Shown here piece by piece: positions 12,440 through 25,935 of a DNA stretch of 64,000 bases. Source of the DNA: Colius striatus (Eukaryota; Chordata; Aves; Coliiformes; Coliidae). Numbering within the stretch: the stretch's first letter is position 1; each line of letters opens with the position of its first letter. Position numbers and translations under genes: made by a program. The stretch is from positions 38,490,501-38,554,500 of the forward strand of contig NC_084761.1 of the NCBI RefSeq assembly GCF_028858725.1. Direction: 5' to 3'. The notes under the pieces were generated by a model. The model had not been told where the DNA came from, did not search any database, and was given only the letters and a program-made list of their open reading frames with translations.

Positions 12440-13205
12440 AAATCTGTAGGAGGAAGGAAGGAGAAGCACTAGACCAGAGACCCCTCTGCAAGCCGTAGTG
12501 AGAACACAGGCTGTACCCCTGCAACCCATCCGGGGCCATGGCAGGATTGAGAGTTAGCAGCAGTTCTGTGTGAGTGAGCCTGGACAGATGAGGGACTGTG
12601 TGGGGAGATGGCCATGGCCCAGGCCATGCTGGAGAGCCTGCGCGCCGCAGAGCAGCCCATCACGAGAGGCAGAGAGGAGCTGCAGCCTTTGGAATACATG
12701 CGTGTCGGAGCAGCCCATGCAGGGCTGCCATGTGTATGTGAGGTACCTAATGGACTTGCAGGGAGTATGGGTGCAGAGCCCACCTGTCCTGAGGAGGGAC
12801 AAACGCAGAAGCTATCAGGAATAGCCTGACTGAAACTCCCACTCCCTGTCCCCCCTAAACCATTCAGGGAGGGAGGAGGTAAAAACACTGGGATCAGGGC
12901 TCTGAGCCCGGGAAGAGGGAAGATGTGGCAAGAAGGTGTTCTTAAAGGGCTGGTCGGACTCTTCATTGTTGTACTACTCTATGTGGTTTTATTTTGGTTA
13001 TGTTTTGGGTTTTAAGGTTATGTTTTAGTTGATGTTGCATTAAATTATTTTCTGTTTTCTTCCCCAAGCCGAGTAGCCTGGTCTGTTTTGTCCTGAACCT
13101 TAAGTGGCAATTAAGCTCTCCCTGCCCTTTGGCAATTCTCAGCCTCTTAGGTACTTGAGGCTAATCGTGGTCTTTTGTTCCCTGATGGGCCTAAACCATG
13201 AGAAC
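12440..13205 (+). repeat. LTR-like interspersed repeat, copy A
   Basis: Matches, in inverted orientation, the copy at about 24001-24870. Shared landmarks are ggtctctggtc (reverse strand), ggctgcagctcc, ccctgatccca, aattgccactta and acaaaacagac. Between about 12930 and 13065 it has an AT-rich stretch (ggttttattttggttatgtt and following) that copy B lacks. The sequence style recalls LTR-type repeats common in birds, but I cannot name the family. The overlapping open frames at 12469-12966 are by-products of its GC content. Confidence 0.65.
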
Positions 13206-14319
13206 TTATCACCGCTGTCTTGAAATAGTCTTTCCACTGGTGAAAATAAATTGGCTAGCAGCTGTGTTATGTATTTTACCTAAACGTATATTTAGATCCA
13301 TCATGTGTATAGTCTAACAGATTTGTAGCAGTTTCAAGAGGCAAACACAGTCCCTACTCAACTTTCACACAAGAAAATTGAGAAAACAGGACCAGAAATG
13401 GCATTTGAGTTCACAAAAGTGTCGTAGAGATCAGCAGGAGACTTCATTAGCAGCAATTTGTTAAGAAACAACTTCACTGTGTTTGAACTCCTCCATTCAA
13501 CATGTGGCTGCAAGACCCCTGTAATTGGGATCAATATAGTATTAACAGGGCAGGTTTCATAGTTAAACAGCTAAATGAGAAGGCAAACACCCCTGATACT
13601 TGTAAGCACAGAGTTTTGTACTGAGTGGAATTAGTAAAGCCGAAGTTGCTGATATATGTGTCAAGCATGTACATGCAATTATGAGCCCCAACAACACAAA
13701 TTCTACCTTCAAACTCACAGAATTTCAGACATATCACTAAACTATCTAGCTCACTTTCTACTCCCCTGTGTTTATTTTCCGGTGTAACCCATCCCATTTA
13801 GACAGCATAAATTGAAGGTCTGCTGAGTCATCCTGTACAACCTCAACTCTAGCACTGCCAGTTCCATCCTTTTTCCTATAGCTACCTAGTTAAGCCTGTG
13901 CAAGATGGAAGGTACGAGAGATGAGGGAATAGTCTCTGCAGGTCTTCATGCCTTTTTTGTGGCTCCCATTCCACTGTACTCAAAACAACTCTGTTCTACT
14001 TTTCTCAATCATAGGCAATCCTAATTGTGGCACACTTTGAAAGAGCAACACAACAGTTTCTCCAGCTACATACACAGAGATAGTTTCTGCAAAGAAAACA
14101 AAACCTTAATCCCAAGATACCCAGTTGTCATCTTCATTACAGATGCCTTCAGTACTTCTTATTACTTTCTACTCCATGACTCAAATAAGGACAGAGATAT
14201 TTTCCTATTCTTATTATGTGACAGTATTTGTATTAATGTTGCCCCCTGAACACAAGACAGTTCAGCTCACAGTCAGGGATCAGAGCCTGTTACATACCTC
14301 TCATCTTTTCCTTGACAAG
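13206..14319. other. Intergenic DNA, no gene seen
   Basis: Sequence between the LTR-like repeat and a CR1. Nothing recognisable. Confidence 0.45.
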
Positions 14320-15690
14320 GAGCTGCTGGGAAGATTCAGCAAGAGGAATCAGACGAGGTCTTCTACAAACAGCTGAGAGCTGCCTCAAAATCACAATCTA
14401 GTCCTCATGGGGGACTTCAACCACCCTGATATTTGCTGGCAAAGCCACTCAACCAAGCACACGCAGTCCAAAAGGTTCCTAAAGAATGTTGATGACAACT
14501 TCCTGTCACAAATGTCCAAGGAGCCAACAAGGAGAGATGTGCTGCTGGACCTTGTGCTAGCAAATAAGAAAGGTCTGGTTGGGGATGTGAAGGTTGGAGG
14601 CTGCCATGAGCATGAGATGGTGGAGTTCAAGATCCTGTGTGGAAGAAGCAGGACAATGAGCCAGGTTGCAACCCTGGAAGTCAGATGAGTTAACTTTGTC
14701 CTCTTCTAGATTCTAGATGGTAGGAGTGCCCAAGAAACCTGGTCCATCTTCAAGCACCATTCCCTCCAAGAACACTGTGTCCCCACAAGTAGAAAAACAG
14801 GATAAAGAGACAAGAGGCCTACATGGATGAAAAAAAGAACTACTGCATCTACTCAAGGAGAAGAGAGAAGTATATGTAAGATGGAAAAAGGTCCTGATTG
14901 CTTGGGAATCATATAGGAACATCGCCAGAGTATGCAGGGACAAAACCAGGAAGGCTAAAGCCCTTTTAGAATTAAAGCTGACAAAGGAAGTAAAGGAAAA
15001 CAAGAAAGGCTTTTTCAGGTACATCAGCAGCAAAAGGAAGATGAGGGAAAATGTGAACTCAGTGAAGAACAAGGAGCATGCCCTGGTGACAGAGGATACA
15101 GAGAAGGCAGAGCTACTGAATGCCTTCCTTGCCTCAGTCTTCACTGACAAGGCTGGCCCTTGTGAAGCCCAGTCCCTGGAGGATAGTAGGATAGCCTGGA
15201 GAATGGAAGACTTTCCCTTAGTGAACAAGGATGAGGTTAGAGACCTGTTGGGCAAGCTTAACACCCATAAATCTATGGGGCCTAACAGGATGCACCCACA
15301 AATGCTGGGGGAGCTGGCTGGTGTGGTTGCTAAGCCACTCTCCACCATTTTTGAACAATCATGGAGGACTGGCAAGGTTCCTGAGAACTGGAGAAAGGCC
15401 AATGTCACTCCTGTCTTCAAAAAGGGCAAGAAGGACAAGCTGGTAATGGACAAAAGCTGGAACACAAAAAGTTTCTCTTAAGGAAAAACTTCTTTACTGT
15501 AAGGGTGATAGAGCACTGGCACAGGCTGCCCAGGGAGGAGTCTCCTCCGGCGGTTTTCAAAACCCTACTGGACACATTCCTGTTTGACTTGATCTAGGCA
15601 GAGCTGCTTGAGCAGGGAGGTTGGACCAGATGATCTTTAGAGGTCCCTTCCAACCACTACCATTCTTTGATTCTCTGATTTTTTGATTTT
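14320..15690 (+). mobile_element. CR1 LINE with endonuclease end, RT deleted internally
   Basis: This copy reaches further 5' than the others. At 14407-14688 it encodes the end of the CR1 apurinic-like endonuclease, with GDFNHPDICW, where the DFN Asp and Asn belong to the active site. At 15041-15440 it encodes the RT N-terminal region, ending FKKGKKD. It then jumps at about 15437-15450 to the far 3' end (ctggaacacaaaaagtttct), skipping the RT catalytic core. It ends with a decayed tail near 15660-15685. At least one frame change separates the endonuclease and RT parts. Confidence 0.88.
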
Positions 15691-18102
15691 GTCTGAATAT
15701 AAGCACTTGCTTCAAGCTAGATTTTGTAGATTTTCTATATTGCTGCCTTAAAGATCTCCTTACAAAGCAGGACTTCTCAGCTGTGACATTGTCAGTGCTC
15801 TTACCAAGTTCTATCACAGAGCATAATGGGAGAAAGAATGTTTGTCATCTGGAAGAACCAAGAGTTCTTAAGAAAACTTACTTGCACTAAAGCCCAGTCC
15901 TGGGAATCACTGAGCTTAAGTAGCTCTGTTTTCTCAATAGTTGTTTATTGCAGACAGGAGCCAAAGGAACTTCTGTCCAAATTAGTATAAAAATGTCCTA
16001 TACATGATTTATGAGATTGTTTGCATTGAAGAGAAGGCATTTCTTCCATTGCTTCCTTATGATTAACAATCTACCTGATGTTCAGGCAGTGACAAGAAAC
16101 TGAGAAACGGACTGAACATGAAGCAATCCCAGTTTGAGAACCACCATCTTGCAACATGGCTGCTTCCCCATCTGTGCAGTTCAGAGTGTATAGACACACT
16201 AACAGGCACACAGACAGACACTAGCTTCCCTTGCTGTATGCTCTCATAGAAGACTGATAGCACTAAACGCTATCAGTAACATTCAACTTCTTTTTAGTAA
16301 GCACAATGCAATGTAGAAAGAAAGATTGCTCCAAAGAGGCAGCCATCTCAAGTAAGAGACAAAAACCCCTACAATAGCTAATTCACTGAAGTGCATTTAT
16401 TCTAGTGGGTAAAAGATGACAGTTTTACGTCCATCAGAATGAAAACTCTGATAACAAGGTAAGCATTGTCAAGAAAAATGTTAATGCTCACAAGTTAAAG
16501 GAATGACTATGACAATCCTAGAAAAGAATACGTAGAAGTAGACAAGAGGAGAAATAGTTTTGTCCCATTATCTCTGTCTTGACATGTTTAAAGTAACTTT
16601 TTTCCCTTTTAGTTTGAAGTGACAACACTAATGTATTGCCACATGTTAGTTACACTGACTCTTATTATCATCAACATAAGTATGTTTTCCATTCAGATGA
16701 GTATATCTGTGGCTCATTTCAATCTCTACAGAAGAAGGTAACCAATTGAGGAGATCTGAATATAATCCTCAGAGAAACAGTTAACCCATGACTAAACAGT
16801 CATGGTAACAGGGAGAGTGTTCTGAATATCATTTGTCCTCCCCAAAGGAATGTGGTCTAAAGATAGTACAGATATGTGAGATCCAAAGCATGTTGGCTCT
16901 CTCCATAGGCAAGTAGGAAAAACAGTGGTTTCCTGGGCACAAGATGTCTTACACATCTCAAAAGGTGAACCACACTCATCTGATCTGTCTCAATTACAGG
17001 TGACTGGATTATTAGTTATCCAGACCATGCAGCAGGTAATGCTGCATGAGAAACGTCCTTACTCCCTGAATGCTCTGCAGGCCACACTGAGATGGTTGGT
17101 GACAACTCACATTTGGCTGTCCTTCTCTGGTGCTTGGAAACTCTAATTCAGGTGAGCTAGTATTAGCTTGTTTGCACATTAAAGCTAGGATAAGGGTTCA
17201 TGTCCTCTCTTACCTGAATCACTGGCATTAAGAGGGTTTTGGATGGGGTTACATTTTCTCTCAGATAAATACTATGTGACTTATTTGCCTGGACATGCAA
17301 GGTCTTTGTGTGGCCTCTTATTACAGCTTTAGGCTACTCCTTCCAAGTCTCCAAATCTAGTAAACCTCAAAAATTCAGACCTCTAAGGGATTCTAAACTT
17401 CCATATAGCTCTTGGCTACATTTTGTCATTTTTCTTGTCTAAACAGATCTTAGAAATACACTGCTGTTTACTCTTTTCTAAAGAGGAACCAATGGAAGAG
17501 CAAAGACTAATTTCCACCACCAGTTATTAGAACAAAACCACTCTGGCTAAGTCTTCTCTCAAGTCTTTCTCTAAGGAACCTTAAATCCAGAAGATGCTAC
17601 CAGTAAACAGTAAATTCAACAGTTGGCCCTCCAATGCTAGACAGATCCTTGTAGGGCACTTTTCATCTAACAAAATAAATCCTTGTACGCAGACATTTAT
17701 ACAAACCACCAGACAGACTTCTGACAGAGGATAAATATTTCTTTAAGAAGAGTTATTAATTTACTATGTTAAAGATTTTTTTTTTTTAATCTCAGCTCAG
17801 AAACCTTAAGGCTTCTTCTGAGAGTCCCTAGTGCTCTAGCCTAGAGGTGTCTGTGTTCAGTGGGACGATACTTCCTCTGTATTAATACTGAAAATAAACC
17901 ATGATGCCACTCTGAATCACTGCATGTCCTTAGGGGCTTAAAATGTTTTCAGCGGAGATTAAGAGGGGTGAAAGAAAATAGCTACAGAGTAGATCAAGAA
18001 TGATCCATGTGAGAGTGGCAAGTGTCTGAGAATTAACCAATTGTGGTATAGCTAGCACTCAGGTTTTATGACATCAGTGAAGTCGTTCAATGTTGTAAGA
18101 AT

Positions 18103-18122
18103 GGGGCGGGGGCGGGGAGGGG
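18103..18122 (+). other. Potential G-quadruplex
   Basis: GGGGCGGGGGCGGGGAGGGG has four runs of four or more G with one-base loops. It stands alone in AT-rich DNA, outside any CpG island. Confidence 0.7.
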
Positions 18123-19478
18123 AAATAGTTCAAGAGGAGGGATAGCCCGGAGAGAACCCTCCCTTGAGAAGATTCAGCTCCAACTGCAGGTAGCAGAAAG
18201 TAATGAATGCAGTCCAGTGAGAGTTTGAAGGCCACTTTTCAAAGCTCATGACCATAGGATCTTCTCTAGAGAATTTTTCATCTGCTCTGCAGTATATTTC
18301 CCCCTATGCTGGATGCTGTTCTTGCTGCTTTTAGAAGTGCTTGTATTGATCTGATTCAGCCCTTTACAAGCCAGTTTCCATAAGGCCACAAGTATCCTTG
18401 GAGAAGGCATCTTACACATTTCAAAGCAGCTAAGGCCTTTATTAGCCAGGCCCAAACTAATTACAACATAGTACAATCAAGAGATACAAAGGTTAGCCTT
18501 AAGTGAGCTGAACCAAGAGCAAACAAGAGGTTAGGTAAAAAAGCTTAGAATTCAGCACAGTCTGTTTGTCCTGCTTATCTTCACTAAGTAGCTTGGATGT
18601 CTCTGGTACAAAGCACTTTACAGCAAGTATGGACATGTCAGGTGAACATAAGCTTGAAAAAAAAATCCACATTCTGTCACCTGACAAAAGGTAAAACCTG
18701 AAGAAAATGTCTTGCAGCAAGCTTCCTCTCTTGTTCTTCTGCTTGCAGGTCCCACGGGAGTCACCATCTGATGGACAGAATAAGTTCCAAGAGCAGCTTG
18801 CTGCATCCTGCAGACACAGCCTTTCCTCTTGCAGTGAAAACTTCCATTGTGGGGACTCAGCTGCTCATTGAGGAAAACTAGTCAGCTATGTCACCCTCTC
18901 GGGTGTGGAGGTGCTGTTTAGACATTTGATGGCTCCTCAGGCCACAGAGCATAGCAGCTACTTCAAGGAAACAACCAATAAATTGCATGGAAAACAAGAA
19001 TAAAGCATCTCTCATGCACAAGTTAAAACAATACAGCACACAGCTGATTTAAGATATGCTCCAAACCAACTAAATGATTTAAAGAGTAACTTTTGAATGG
19101 GGTGTAGACCAGAGAACATTTTAGGTACCAAAACCAATACCATTTTACATTTGTACTAGGTAATCTGACAGAATATTTTCACTTGGTTTCCTAACTTCTG
19201 CTGCTTGTGCTTTAATCTTGTGATCCATTTCATTCAGAGATTACTCATTTAATTCACAGAATTAATCCGCTGCTGACATACTTCTGTGGAAGTAGTGCCA
19301 AAACATACTATCTTTTTACATAACAGCTTTCAGAAGTTCTGAAAGTTCTAGCTCTCCTTCTCATGGGCTACCACTTGGATTTTGTACCTGTAGTACTTTG
19401 GGACATCTTTACAACTCCATGACTGTTACCAGGGAAAATATGGCATGCCGAGCTGATGGAACTGCAACTCCAGTCTGT

Positions 19479-19614
19479 CCAGGGCATGTGACCCCAACAC
19501 ATGCAGTTCACCAACCTCTGCTTAACAGGAAGGACATGGGACAGATCCAGGGCATGTGACCCCAACACATGCAGTTCACCAACCTCTGCTTAACAGGAAG
19601 GACATGGGACAGAT
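19479..19614 (+). repeat. 68-bp tandem duplication
   Basis: Two adjacent 68-bp copies (19479-19546 and 19547-19614), each starting ccagggcatgtgacccca and ending gggacagat. I see no difference between them, which points to a recent duplication or polymorphism. Confidence 0.9.
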
Positions 19615-22600
19615 TTATAACTGTATCTAGTATATAAAACAATTGGTGAACACCCAAAACTAACAACTGAGAATATATTTGCACAAAAAGGCAATTCACT
19701 TGTCTGAGTATAGCAATTGTCACTCATGTCCAGCAGCAATGGACTTGAACCAGTTTTCTGTCTGCCATGTGACTAGCACAGCTCAAACTGCTTGTAATGC
19801 AGGGCTACTCTTTATGAAAACCTGTGGTCATCACCATGAGAATAAATAGTCAACTACAGGGAAACTTTTGCCCTCTCTTATTTTCTTTATCCCCGGTGAC
19901 CTCATTTTCATTGTTCTGTCCTGGGTTTTTTTTAATCAATTTTCCACTTTGGAAAGTATTTCAAAGAATTAGCTTAAAAGACTAACTTTCAGTTAGAAGA
20001 TGAGGCTCTCTCTTCAGCTCCCCCAGACACATTTCTTTAAGGACAAAGTTTACAACAGCTCCTCACAAAGAAATTACAACCATCACTGGACAGAAGTGAA
20101 AACAACAGCAATGATCCCATCTCCAAATAGAGGAACATATCCCACTGCTGCTGGAGGATATGAATATTTGCCAACCTTCCTACACAAGCACGCTACAGGC
20201 TTCATCCTGGCTCCTCTTTCATTTCACCTTCTCTCTTTATCCTGGAACCTAATGTCACTGCCACATTGCTTATGTTTGTTCATTCACAATGATTTAACAT
20301 AGCATAACCCTTCCAGGGCATCACCTGAGACCTGTGTTCACCATGGCTGCTTAACCCCTTGAAACACCAGGGTTTGAAACTATGTCTATTCCTCACAAGG
20401 TTAGAATAGCTTCTTTCCAGAAAGCCTAACCTCTACATTATCCACAACGCCCCATGTGTTCAGAATAGTCCACATCTTCCCACAGAAAAAAATACATCTC
20501 CTTCAGCTGAGCACCCACTGAGAAGCCAGGTCCTCTTTTCTCCCAGTGCTTTGGGCTTCTTCAACTACTGAAAAATTAGAAAAATTATATCACTTCTAAG
20601 CAAACATTTGGCATAGAGCTACCTAGAGGTGGAAAACATTTTCCTGATTCAACTATTGCAAACCACAAAAAAAAAAAAAAAGGTCATTTTACATGTGGCA
20701 ATATATACTCTAGTAGCTCACTTTTTGCTCAAGGATTTTAGACATATATTTCATTAGTTAAATTCAAACTTTCAGAGGAAGTATGATTACCTTACCAGAA
20801 AATCAAATGTAAGCTTCCACTCAGATCCAGGACTTAATGTAGATATTACATGATGAGCTTGCTTTTTGTCTGACCTTAAATTTCTGATGCCACTCTGCCT
20901 CAAATACAAGCTTTACAGAGTAAAAATAATTAAAACCTGCAGTGTGGCTGCTGTGCAGAAATTGGTAAGGTACAAGTCTTTTCACCTTCAATTCACTTTG
21001 TAGCTTCAAAAAGCTTAAGGCCTGAACAGACAATTAGGCCACTGTGTCTGACCTGTGTATCAGACCCTTAAACTGCACCATTACCTCTGGATTAAAATCA
21101 GTCAGTATTAGCTGACTAAGCCACTTTCCAGAAGGCATCCAGTCCGTATTTCAAGTAAGCAAAAGAGCTGAAACCTGTCCTTTACTCTTGATACTGCCAG
21201 AGCTTAATCACTGCTTTTAGGAACAGCTGCTTTGTCTTCTCATTACAGTTGCGCTTCTATCAACTTCTATCCTTTCGTTATTGCATCCCTAATTCTAGTT
21301 TAGTAAACATGCTCTCCATGGAAAAAAAATTGATGGTTAACTTGGCCACTCCAGGGACTTGTGAAATAACTCAATAGCATAAAATCCTCAAGTCCTCTGT
21401 AAAACATATTTGCTATGTTTAAAAATCTGACACTTTGTTGTATTGACCCAATGCTTTAAGATCCCTTTTAAAACGTAAGCATCACAATTTCAGCCTTATT
21501 TCTCTTAATGGTTTTGCCAGTGCCAACATGCAAGCTAAAAAACAATTAAATACTAACATACCCATGTCTAATTTTCATGCAGCCCTTTCAAAGTCTATTT
21601 TACATTAATGACTCCCTCCCATCCACACGTCTTATCAATCTGTCCTCATTCTAACGCAGCATCCGCCAATAGCATTCTACTACCTATTTACTAGAAGATT
21701 GTAAATAGAAATGCTGAGTTGTGGCTGTTTCTTACAAAAGCCCTCATCAGATAAGGATTCGTTAATCAATAGCTAGATGAGGTCAGTTCACCATCTCTTC
21801 ACGATCGTCTCTGAACAGCTACCTCTTGCAAATCACACTCCTGTGAAGCTGAGTACCTCGTCCCCCAAACCTACTGTACCTACATAAGTAGTTTTTCCAA
21901 TCCTAGTGCTTCTACTTAAGAAATACCATACGGCTTGTTTGCTACCATCTGTTTTCCTTTAAGCCATATTGACTCACACTACTGCATTCCCATCCTGTAA
22001 TTCTTTATTGATATATTTTCCCTAGGACTAATGACAGGATAGCAAGTTTACTGATGAGCCTTAAACTACTATGAGCTCCAAGTCCAGTGATGAATTCCCT
22101 TCTGTTTGGCTGTTCAGGCACACCACAAAGAGAAGAAGCTTATGATCCAAAGAAAAATTTCACCTAAAAACAATACTTAAATCAAATTAAACCTGAGGTA
22201 GATAACAAGGGCTTTTTTTTCTTTTTCCTGTAGAGGTTGTAGCACCTTTGTGCAGACTAGAGAAAGTCCTTCTGATCCTGTCTTGGGTCTTCAGTCACCT
22301 CTACAGTACAAACTTATCTTCTCAGGCTGTGCATGTTTATATTAGCTTCACTGGCTGGGTCTGCATCCTGAATTCCCAACCAGCCTTTACCCACATAGAG
22401 CCTCCAGGGAAGTAATAATCTTCCCCTCTCTGCTAATCTTCTCATTTGATAATCTTACATGGAAGAAAAAATCATCTGATCAGAGAAGATGCCCTTGGGT
22501 AAGGGGAACAGGTATTGAACTCCATTAGCCAAACTGTAGGTCAACACTGTTAGTCAGCAGCTGGTAAAGGAGGCTTACAAAGGTAGGTCTATCTAGATTT

Positions 22601-24000
22601 CCAGCCCCATCTCTCAGCACTGCCTTAAGAAAATGTCTTAAATGAAGCTACAGATTTAGTTATATACAGAGCTTCTGTTCTTAAGAAATTTGTAAAAAAG
22701 CTTTCAGTAGAAGGTTACTTTCAACAACTGGTTACTCTATACACACATCCGGTTACTGTCTTTTTCTCCCTGTAAAAAACTAAACCAATGAATAAAGATC
22801 ACGTTTGGCTATGTATGTTTTTTTGAAAATTTTGAACTTCTTAGTGGAGAAATAACCTAATTCAAGCTTTTGAAAACAGCTCTAAGAGCTTCTTTATAGA
22901 GAAGACTTTGAATTGTGTTTCAGCATCTGTCCTCCTACTACAATATACTCCTGAATGTAAACTATATTGCAAAATATCAGGGGTTTAAGTCCTCACAGTG
23001 CTGCAAAATAGATGTGAAGAGAGTAACACAACAGAGGTGAGAAAAAACACTACCTTTTCCCACTTTTAATCTACAATGTTTCCATATCTTATTTTGAGCC
23101 TCTGAGATTACACAATTTATATACTTTCTTAAGTATAGGCTTTGCAAAAGGCCTGACATTTTACCTGGGGAATGATGGCACTTGTAACTTAGGATGCACT
23201 TGACCTTCCTAAAGGAGATGACAAAAAAACAAACAGTGCAAGCTTGGAGCACATTCAAGTAATGAGACAATCTTACAAAGATTATGTTACTTAATAAAAT
23301 TCTCTACCTGTTCCTCTCTGGTTTAATCCATTACTGTAAAGTAGAAATACATAACTACAATTATATTTCCAGATAATAAATGTGTTAATTCAAAGAAAAA
23401 AAACCTAGTTGTATAATTGCTTATATATCTCTAGCATAGAGGCTATAAGGAGTAACAATGAAATGCCATACCCAGCATAGCTACACAAGGCAGTAGTAAC
23501 TAGAGAAAGTCCCTATTCCCCATTCTTCAGAACAGAGAATTAAAGCTGATAGTGGATTTTGACCACATGAAACAGTTACAGACGTCTATATGTTACCATT
23601 TCCTTCATAATTTTGTAGAGAATGCAGCAACTTAGGACTGTTCACACATAACAAAGCCCAGCTAGACAGAATATGCCAGAGAACATTGTCCTCATCCCTC
23701 CTGGCTTTTGAAAACACACAGTAACAATTACTGAAAATCACTACCTGATGGTTTCATGGTATTCAGGTGTGTAACTGCACTTCATGTTTTAAAAGTAAAG
23801 TCACAGCAGCAGTGCAGTGTATTGTATCTAGAAAGGATCACATATTGAGATATTCTCTGAAGTCACATGCAAAAAAATATGGAAGCAAATATGTAACTTC
23901 AATGTAGAAGCTGCAACAATTACAGCATTTGAAAGCTGATGAAAGACAACCAGATCAGGCCTCACCCTGAATTACATGGTAACTGTTAATGTATATGTCT

Positions 24001-24870
24001 GGTTTAGGCTCATCCAGGGACAAAAGAGCACGATTAGACTCAAGTACCACAGACTTGAGAATTCCTAAAGGGCAGGGAGGGCTTAATTGCCACTTATGGT
24101 CCCGGACAAAACAGACAAGGCTTGGGGAAGAAAAAAGACCACCTTCTCCCCATCCCTTCTCTCTTCCCAGGCTCAGAGCCCTGATCCCAATGTCTTTTTT
24201 GCTTCCCCCAATGAACAGCTCAGGGGGGACAGGGAATAGGGGTTTCAGTCAGTCTGTTCCAAATAGCATCTGCTGTTTGTCTCTCCTCAGGGCAGGCAGG
24301 CTCGTTGCTGGTCCTCCCTGCTCCTCTGTGGGATACCTCACACACGGCAGCCCTACACGGGCTGCTTCAATGTGTGTTCATCCCAAAGGCTGCAGCTCCT
24401 TTCCGCCTCTTCTGTGGGTCTGCTCTGTGGCTCGTAGGCTCTCCAGCACTGCCTGAGCCATGGTCACCTCCTCACACAGTCCCCCAGGCGCACTCACCCA
24501 GAGCTGCTAGTGGCTCTCAGTCCTGCCATTGCCCTCCATGGATTACAGGGACACAGCTGCATTTTCGCCACGGGTTCCAGAGGGGTCTCTGGTCCGGTGC
24601 TCCTCCTTCCTTCCTCCTTCTCTGACTGTGGGGTCTGTGTGGTCGCCTCCATCTTGTACCACTCCCATGCCTCTTCCCAAGCACTTCAAATTCCCGTTGT
24701 TAGATAGTGATGGCAGAAGCACCAGATTGGTCCAGCCGGGCTGGAGGTGGGTCTGAACCCAAGAGTGGTGGGATAGCCAGAGAATTCTTTACCGGGTATG
24801 CACTGCAGCCCCGTCCCCTGTTACCAAGCAAAAGCAGTTCCTCGCAAAACCATGACAGTATGTTTTCCTC
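24001..24870 (-). repeat. LTR-like interspersed repeat, copy B
   Basis: Inverted relative to copy A at 12440-13205. Shared landmarks on the plus strand include gggcaggga..gcttaattgcc, aaaacagac, cagagccctgatccca and gaggggtctctggtc. It lacks the ~130-bp AT-rich stretch of copy A and extends further to the right, to about caaaaccatgac at 24855. The frames at 23989-24756 belong to the repeat and are not host genes. Confidence 0.65.
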
Positions 24871-25055
24871 AATCATTTCTGAAAATAATCCACATATGCT
24901 ACTGTGTAACAGTATTTTATCAGTTGATTGCTCTATAGCATAGCAACAAGCCAAAAGGAAATTATGAAGCACTTATGATTTAGCCCTGAATAAATACACT
25001 GGCCATCTGGTTCTTCCTGGACAATGGGAATTGAAACTGCCATGGTAGTAATATT

Positions 25056-25935
25056 ATGGTCATTCCTCAACGACCTGGATGAGGGGACAGAGTGTACCCT
25101 CAGCAAGTTTGCAGATGATACTAAACTGGGAGGACAGGCTGATTCACCAGAAGGTTGTGCTCCCATTCAGTGGGATCATGACTGGCTTGAGAGTTGGACA
25201 GAGAAGAACCTCATGAGGTTCAACAAGGACAAGTGCAGAGTCCTGCATCTGGAAAGGAACAACCCCATGCACCAGTACAAGCTGGAAGTTGACCTGTTGG
25301 AGAGCAGCTCTGTGAGTCCTGGTTGACAGCAAATTAAACATGAGGCAGCAATGTGTCTTCATGGCCAGGAAGGCCAATGGCATCCTGGGATGCCTCAAGA
25401 AGAGTGTGGCCAGTAGGTCAAGGGAGGTTCTGCTCCCCCTCTACTCAGCCCTTGTGAGGCCTCATCTGAGTATCGTGTCCAGTTCTGGACTCCCCAGCTC
25501 AAGAGAGACAGAGAACTGCTGGAGAGAGTCCATCAAGATGATGAAGGGACTAGAGCATCTTTCTTATGAGGAAAGGCTGAGAGACCTGGGACTGTTTAGA
25601 CTGGAGAACAATGAGGAGGGACCCCATCAACACTTACAAATACCTGTAGGGCAAATATCAAGAGGATGGGGCGAGTCTTTTTTCTGTAGAGCCCTGTGAC
25701 AGGACAAGGGGTAATGGGCACAACCTGGAACACAGGAAGTTCCACTTGAACATGAGGAGAAACTTTCCTGTGATTATGAGGGAGCCCTGGCACAGGCTGC
25801 CTAGGGAGGTTGTGGAGGTTTTCAAAACTGCCTGGATGTGTTTCAGTGCAACTTGATGGAGGTGAACCTACTTTAGCAAGGGGTTGGACTAGATATTTCT
25901 AGAGGTTCCTTCCTACCCTACCATTTTGTGATTAG
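25056..25935 (+). mobile_element. CR1 LINE, 5'-truncated
   Basis: It starts at the end of the RT palm domain, where KFADDTKLGG keeps both catalytic Asp residues (within 25024-25326). It runs to a worn 3' end (ccttcctaccctaccatttt) with the ATTCTATG repeats lost. Frameshifts break the reading frame near 25310 and 25480. Confidence 0.88.

Larger units (their letters stand above)
15691..24000. other. Long intergenic stretch, no gene seen
   Basis: 8.3 kb without a recognisable exon or CR1. It holds a G-quadruplex-like run (18103-18122), a 68-bp tandem duplication (19479-19614) and poly(A) near 20668. The open frames are under about 100 codons and show no family motif. Regulatory elements cannot be judged without alignment. 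Confidence 0.5.

Noticed and set aside
12469-12966. 165-codon minus-strand frame with Pro/Ser-rich product
   Set aside because: It lies wholly in the LTR-like repeat (copy A), and its inverted relative at 24.0-24.9 kb has similar spurious frames.
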